From positions 9,264,012 through 9,328,011 of the forward strand of contig CM059623.1 in NCBI GenBank assembly GCA_030435675.1: DNA of 64,000 nt. Direction: 5' to 3'. Source of the stretch: Steinernema hermaphroditum (lineage: Eukaryota; Nematoda; Chromadorea; Rhabditida; Steinernematidae). A program made the translations under genes and the position numbers. Each line of letters begins with the position of its first letter. Position 1 is the stretch's first letter. Under the pieces are notes generated by a model. That model saw only the letters and a program-made list of their open reading frames with translations, was not told where the DNA came from and ran no database searches. Shown one piece after another: positions 57,918 to 64,000 of this stretch.

Positions 57918-59361
57918 CTATTCGTACTTCTGGCGGTACTTGTTCGTCAGTCGGACCATGTTGTTGTACGACTTGCTGTCCTTCACCTTCCTCGCCAGCA
58001 CCCTCAGGATTGTGAACATATTACCGCAGGCGATGAGGAAGAACAGGATGGCCATCGCAATGACCTGCCATTGTCCGGTGCAGTCCAGGGTTCGGTAGAT
58101 GTAGAAGAGCACATAGGCGCAGTAGAATTGCAGAATCTAAAGATTGAAGAATGAAAAACACGCCGCGATATTTCTGTACACTAAAAGCCTTCGACGCCGC
58201 TGTAAATACATCCACGTGATGTCATCGGCCGAAAATTAATTGCCGAAGAAGTAAACAGGAGAAACAACTTACGTAGCCAACGACAAGGAAGGGGATGAGA
58301 AAGGTGAGTCCCTTGAACATCCAGCTGCTGAATCCTTCTTAAAACGCGAGGTTACGATTCCTTATGCTCTGAGAGGTTATGCTCCTACCGACGGTGATAT
58401 CCATGGAGTGCCGCTGTCCAAGCGCGTGTAGCCTTCGAAGACATCCACTTTGGTAGGCATTCTGCATGAGTTGGACGGTGCCTATGTACATGGAGAACAA
58501 GATGAACGTGTTGCGGAAAGCCTGGTAGCAGATTCCGTCTTTCCACGTCAGTGTAATGCCGCAGAGAACGCATGACGCGTAATGATGCAATACCCACCAT
58601 CCCTTGATTCTGAAAGCAAGATTGACTGCTTTGTTTTTGTGTTGACGACACAAACCGTGATCCGTTGATTCTCAAGATGGACTCGCGAATCGTCAAAGTA
58701 CAGTAGTACCATACCATTAGGAAGTTGCACGACGCATCGATCGCTCTACAACCATTCCATTACTTACGGAACACAGCCTTGATAACTGACCTTGTGGGGA
58801 ACCAGTAAGCTATACACAGCATAACTAGAAGGACGTACGTGACGCGCACCTTGAATTTTTCGTACTCTTGTTTGTACTTATACCGATCGGTCTTGTTCAG
58901 TAGCGATACATTCAGGTTGCTTCCAAGAATCACATTTAAATAGAGCCTGAAATCGGGAACGTCAGTATCAACATTGTCGCCGCATGGTTGACCAACCCAT
59001 TACTCTCGGCGGGTAATTCGTTTTGCATTTCTGCGAGTTTCGCCTGGACTTCTGCCAACTGCTTCCTCATCTTCTCGAGCCTTTGCTCCTCTTCCTCGCT
59101 TTTCGGGGTTTTCTGCGATTCCAGTCGTTTCAGATCGGCTTTAATTTGCGTCACTCGGTAGTTCTGGTGCTTCACCGCTTTAAACGAGGCATTCTGGAGG
59201 GAAGTCAGTTCGCTCATTTTCGTCAGGTAAGTATCGTGGTTTCTCTAGAAATGAACCAAGTCAAATGACAAGAACATCACGGAACGAACCTCTAAATCTT
59301 CGAATTCCTTCATGAGAGCGTCCCACTCGTCCATGCTGCTTGTGAAGGACGTTGAAGCCAT
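57918..59361 (-). CDS. tmem120: TMEM120/TACAN-family membrane protein
   Basis: Multi-pass membrane protein with an N-terminal coiled coil. The family's structure resembles fatty-acid elongases and binds coenzyme A; a mechanosensing role (TACAN) is debated. [20 protein letters not shown], long coiled coil ([20 protein letters not shown]), then [58 protein letters not shown] with the conserved HH pair, [40 protein letters not shown], two or more late helices and C-terminus [12 protein letters not shown]. Block order and length agree with animal TMEM120A/B. A GTTTCAG acceptor lies 17 bp upstream of the ATG. Confidence 0.93.
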
Positions 59362-61622
59362 CGTGCTTCGCTGCTGTTCTGAAACGCGAATCGATAGTAG
59401 TGAAGAGTAACGAAGAAAAGAACGCTAGTACTAGTTTCACGTATAATTGCTGAAGACCGGAATGGTCCCGCTTCCCACGCGATACACTACACTGTTGGGT
59501 AATTGCGAAAATGTCGAGAAATATCAAGAAACGATAATAAAAAGATCGTCATTTTGTGCTCTGTTGTTTGTCACAAACGGCTGCCACCTACTTATCCAAG
59601 AATGCGGCACTTTTGATACGACCCATAGCAGGATAATCATGCGATAATCGCCCGATTGTAATGAATCACCAGGGGAGAGCTTTGCTGTCTCCTGTGCTTA
59701 CAGACAGATGAGACTGACTACAAAAGTGCTATCACTTACAAAAGCATATTCGGAAAAATCGCGAAGACAGACGTTTAAATCATAGACTAGACAGTCTATA
59801 TTGTGTAGTCTGGTTGCTTTCACACAAAGAACGAAGAAGCAAACCCCGAAAAGTAGGAGCAATGCGCCATGCCGAGCGAGAGCAGTCGAAGAACACGAAA
59901 ACGATGAAAGTACATGATGCAAATGGGCGTCGGGAGCGCATTTCAGATCGGACGCACCCGTGGAATGACGCAATTCGGATCAGACGGAGCAAAGTGCGTC
60001 TCATCGGACACTGTTCCCGCGGCTGCACAAACAGATGACTCCACTGGACAACAGATCACGGGTGAAAGTCCATTTGCTGTAGTCCGCTGCGCGCCAAAAC
60101 AGAGCCGATATACAACTCCAATAGGATCAGCTGCCGTGCAGCGAAAAGCGCCTTTGCCGCTCAGCAGTCAACAAGCGAACGGCCGCGCGTCCATTCGCCG
60201 GCGGAAGCGGGCGTAAACAAAGCAGTGCCGTCGGAAGCCACGTGTAGTTTGCTGGCAGCAAAGGGGAAGAAGAAGGAGATCCTTGGAGAAGGAGAATTAT
60301 CGCCTCTCCGATCACCTCAAGGCCGACCTCCGCAGAGCGACTTTTTGTTTAGTGTTTAAAGTAGAGGAAAAAATCGCGATAGGCACGTGGTCCGTGGGTT
60401 GGAGGAAGACGGGTGCGGGAGAGGTTGTCAGCTGGAGACCGGGGAGAGGAAGGGGAACTCGGGCGCCTGAGTCACGCGGTGGAAGGTTCTCGAATCCGGA
60501 ACCAGACGGATTGTTGACGCTGATCGCCATTCGAGAAAGGGCCGGTTCAGAGACCGGTGGTGTTCGGCTTCTGGAAATGTCAGGGCTCTTCCTTTTGTTT
60601 TCGTTAAATTTGTTGTTTTATTTTGGCAAAAGGGAAGCAAAACTGGAAGCGAGATGTTTAGTGTTTCCGAAGGAGGATTGGCTGTTGTACATTATGTTCC
60701 ATTCATATGTCAACAAATGTGTCATCTTCGAAAAAGGAACAAAAAGATTGTTTGGTTTTTTCGAAAGAGTGGGAGTCCTATTGAACGAAGAAAGTATGAT
60801 TTCTATTACGACAAATCGGCACAGGAACGAGGAAGTGGTTCTTGGGAGAGAGAACGTGCTGTGAAGAAGTGGTGTAAAAATATGAGTGCGTTTCGAAGGG
60901 GTGGCGTGCTGGTGGAAGGTAATTAATTGCACTTGTGCCAAGATCAAGATCTTCACTACAAACTCATAAAATGAAAGAGTCAAAAACAAAGAGGACAAGC
61001 AAGATGACTCAGTCTTTACATTACGGGGAGAACAATGGTGCTTCCCCTGACAAATACCATGCTGCTTAGCGTCGATTCCACCTGTCCTCCGATTGCAAAA
61101 CTGGCTGAAGTTGCTCGGGGAGCACAGATAAAATCAATTCCACAAAATAGCTCTCAACCTTTAGGTTAGCGTCTGTCTTCCTATACCCATTTGGGCACCA
61201 TTTTCTCACCACCGTGCTTCCGGCCTACACTCACAAAAGCACTACGAGCGAGCATCCTAGTATGAAGCGCATTGCCAATAGCCACAGCCTGGTCATTTGT
61301 TCAATAATTCAGCATGGAACAGAGGACCCGGGCACAGAAGAAACACGTCGAGTTGATGCAGAGTTTATGGCACTATAGGGGCATCGCCTGCGGACAGCCT
61401 TATCTCGAGGGCCGACAATGGCGTGAGACTCGAACAGACACCTGAAGACGGTCGCCGGCGCTACCCGATAACAAGGGAAGTAACAACAACAACAAAGGGT
61501 GAGATTCCGAACGGAGACGGATACCAAAAGGGCTTCTTTGGAGGCAAGAGGAGGGGGGGGGAGTATGTACAGAAAGCGATAGAATCTGGGGAGGACCGAA
61601 ATGTACAGAAATCTATGGACTC
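59362..61622. other. intergenic stretch, no supported gene
   Basis: No conserved coding frame or RNA gene identified. A copy of the palindromic TAGACAGTCTA motif lies at 59784-59800. A GC-rich segment spans about 60.1-60.5 kb, and there is a poly-G run near 61.55 kb. Confidence 0.35.
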
Positions 61623-64000
61623 TCAAATGGCGGTTTCGCGATCGAAGGAGGGCAGCAGCGAACCCCCGGTGGCCGGCTGTCGGACAACGGAGCCAGTGCC
61701 GGCGGAGACGCCTCTGGCGAGCGAAGACTGGGAGCGCTGCTTCGAGGGACTCGTGGGGGCGAGAAGGGCGTCCGTCTCTTCGGAGGCCATCGGGCTCGCG
61801 TCGGCCATTACACCCTGAAAGTTCGGTTAGGGGCGCCCCAGAGAACGACCGCTACCATTATCGGCTGCTTCGACGATCCATCAAGATGCGAAGCGAAGAG
61901 GCGCCGTGCCTCTGGAATCTGCAGAGGGTACCGTTCCGCCCGGTGCACTGCGAGCGCGGGACCCCAGTCGTCCTCCGGACAGAGAAGGTCGCGCCACCGC
62001 TGAAACGAAAGATCAAATCTGCGCCACGTGCTCGCGCCACCTTTGCGATTCTTCCGTCGGCGGCGCAGAACTTGTAGACGGCGGCGATCGGGATGGCCAC
62101 GAGGGGGGCGAAAGAGATGCTCCAGCCGAGCCAGTTGCACCAATGCGGGAAGAGGTAGTCGTCATAGCGCATCGGGTGGAAGTCGGCCCACACGAACGCC
62201 AGAATCGTCTGAACAAGTCGAGGTTACAGGGGCTGTTTTGTGACATTTTTTGACTTCTAATCGTCTTATTATTGTGCGAGAATCGAAAGACCTTCGTGTT
62301 GCCGATAAAATATGACTCGAAAGTTTATCTAACGCCAATAGCTTGAGCGTTTCATGACCGCTTTATGGTCGACTTATCAGTCCTAGTAGTTTCTGCACCC
62401 ATGCACCCACTCCTTCACTCACCAAGAAGACTGCCGGACAGACGAACTTCCATAGAAGCTTCCAGAAGAGGTAGATCGGCGGGTAGAAACGAATCATCCA
62501 CTTGATGTTGTCCAGGAAGTTGTCCACCCCGTAGACCCAGCAGACGGCCATGCACTCGAAGAAGGCGATTATGATGAGAGGCCACGTTCCGGTGTAGTAG
62601 TCGACGAGCATCATCCAGTACATGGCGGCCTAACCCACACTTCTTAGCCTCGCAAGACACGTTAGGACCTACCGAGCAGCACAGGGGCACTCCGAGAATG
62701 AGGAAGGCGACCGTTACACAGGTCAAGACGTGGCGATGGTTGCGGCGGAGTCGCTCGGGGAATTCGTCGCAGATCGAGGAGACGACCGTCTCGACGATGA
62801 AGAGTTCGCTGCTGAGGATGATGAGGAAGAGCATGATGAAGAAGAGGACCGCGTAGAGAGGCGCCACAGGTAGCTTCGCCACTGACTCGGAGAAGACGAC
62901 GAAGACCAGCTCCGCGCCTTCTTGGAACTCGAACTGCGACATGGAGATGTCCATCTCATAGCACATGAAGCCGATGGCGGCGAAGACCAGCGTCGAGCAG
63001 AAGAGCGACGTGACCACGTCCACCATGCTGATTATCCAAACGTCCCTAAAGGTCCGTTCTCTTCATCAGCTCTTCAGAGTCCTCCTACTTGAAGACGTTG
63101 TTGTGGAACCTGTTGTAGCTGGAGAGGGTGATGAGCCCTCCGGAGCAAGTTGATAGGGAGTAGAAGACTTGGACAGCGGCGCTCCCCCAGACCCTCAGGT
63201 CGTAGAGGACGTCCCAGTCCGGCGAGTAGAAGTAGTAGAGGCCGTCGAGGGAGCCAGGCAGCGTGAGGAACCGAGCGATAAGGACCAGTAAGATGATGTA
63301 AGGCACGATTACAGTAATATACACAACCTGAATCTTCTTGTTTTAGAGATTTTGGGGCAGGTACTCACTTTTCCACCCGATTTGATACCCTTAAAGAGAC
63401 ATAGGAACACGGCTATCCAGGAGACGAATAGGCAGATGACGAGTTGGATGTTGATCTGTCCAACGACGTCGAAACCCGAGGAGAGCATCAGTACTTCGCG
63501 GCTAGAAGCAGGCGCCTAGAGGCGTCGAAGCGCGTTTAGGGACTCACTGGAAGTACTCAAGACTCGGCATGACGTAGTTCCCAACTCTGAAAGCCGAAAG
63601 CATCGGAGTTGGGGTGGTGACGTTGTCGAGCTCGAGGGAGGCTATGGGGACACAGGTCCCGTTGAGAAGGACGGTCCCGTTCTGGAGCTGACAGGACTCG
63701 ATGATGTCCCGGTTCCAGACCGAGCAATCTGCAAAGGTCGGGTTAGTGGCTACGCCTAGTTGAGGGGGCTTACTCTGCGAATTCCAGTGATTCCCACATG
63801 TGGCCCAGGGAAGAGTCAGTTTAAGTGAATTGACGAGGTAGAACATGGCCCAGGCGCTCACCACGTTGTACATGATCGCTATCGAGCAGGCGATTATGAT
63901 CATGGCTATGCCTATTCCTGCAACACCTGAAGTGAGCCACAGTCGCCTCCTGTCAGCCTACCCTTGAAGAGTGGGACCACCTTCCAGATGCTCATGGCCC
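61623..64000 (-). CDS. SLC6-family Na+/Cl- dependent transporter (3' part; N-terminus beyond window)
   Basis: LeuT-fold plasma-membrane symporter for neurotransmitters or amino acids. Visible: SIWKVVPLFKG-like loop, IACSIAIMYNVVSAWAMFYL (TM3), an extracellular loop with C...C and several sequons (NGTVLLNGTC), TM4-5, YITVIVPYIILLVLIARFLT (TM5), FYSLSTCSGGLITLSSYNRF (TM6 region, unwound), MLFLIILSSELFIVETVVSS (TM8), FFECMAVCWVYGVDNFLDNI, and a cytoplasmic tail RWRDLLCPEDDWGPALAVHR with AERYPLQIPEARR. The last exon ends SFDRETAI, stop at 61623-61625. At least eight introns. TM1-2, which define substrate class best, are off the window. The C-terminal WGPA block resembles monoamine/glycine-type members, but the substrate is not assignable. 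Confidence 0.9.

Noticed and set aside
60283..60864. 193-residue plus-strand frame
   Set aside because: No valid ATG context, mixed low-complexity and hydrophobic runs, no homology or splice support.

Overview
The window is nuclear DNA of a small-genome ecdysozoan animal, most likely a nematode outside the Caenorhabditis group. Evidence: many short introns (about 40-60 bp, GT-AG), densely packed conserved metazoan genes, a recognisable ecdysone receptor (present in several nematode groups but lost in C. elegans), an STT3 that reads closest to nematode sequences, splice acceptors sitting directly in front of start codons as in spliced-leader trans-splicing, and a head-to-tail trio of unrelated housekeeping genes resembling a nematode operon. 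This is inference from composition and protein similarity; no species marker is present. A tardigrade or other ecdysozoan is not excluded.

Layout. 1.6-3.9 kb: DPY-19 C-mannosyltransferase (+). 4.1-4.6 kb: possible small membrane protein (+). 4.9 kb: tRNA-Val (-). 5.8-8.7 kb: ecdysone receptor (+) with a tRNA-Asn inside the intron that splits its DNA-binding domain. 10.3-11.2 kb: secreted cysteine-rich protein (+). 11.3 kb: damaged tRNA-Val copy. 11.4-28.1 kb: cluster of S1-family serine proteases on both strands: seven intact genes, one clear pseudogene and one relic, with a further disabled copy at 46-47 kb. 28.7-31.1 kb: imidazolonepropionase (-). 31.9-34.5 kb: STT3 (-). 34.7 kb: TTAA-flanked foldback element. 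35.2-36.2 kb: secreted protein of unknown function (-). 36.3-38.0 kb: kanadaptin (-). 38.1-38.4 kb: candidate small protein (+). 39.2-41.1 kb: USP46/USP12-type deubiquitinase (+). 41.4-45.3 kb: SPCS3, IDI1 and ANKZF1/VMS1 in one minus-strand row. 48.8-49.6 kb: short ZP-domain protein (+). 51.8-52.8 kb: KIX-domain protein (+). 56.1-57.7 kb: pyruvate dehydrogenase kinase (+). 57.9-59.4 kb: TMEM120/TACAN (-). 61.6-64.0 kb: SLC6 transporter (-), running off the right edge.

How the genes relate. Most are ordinary housekeeping genes. DPY-19, STT3 and SPCS3 all act at the ER membrane on secretory proteins, but nothing shows they are co-regulated. The accessory part is the protease cluster. Its members share features that set them apart from textbook trypsins and chymotrypsins: no Cys191-Cys220 disulfide, an added C-terminal cysteine pair, and in most an N-glycosylation sequon directly before a non-basic activation site. 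The cluster shows birth and death: a 105-bp identical tract between two inverted genes that includes an intron, a duplicate displaced 20 kb, nonsense copies and relic exons.

Gene models were built by eye from reading frame, splice sites and family similarity. Starts and internal exon edges are approximate where stated.
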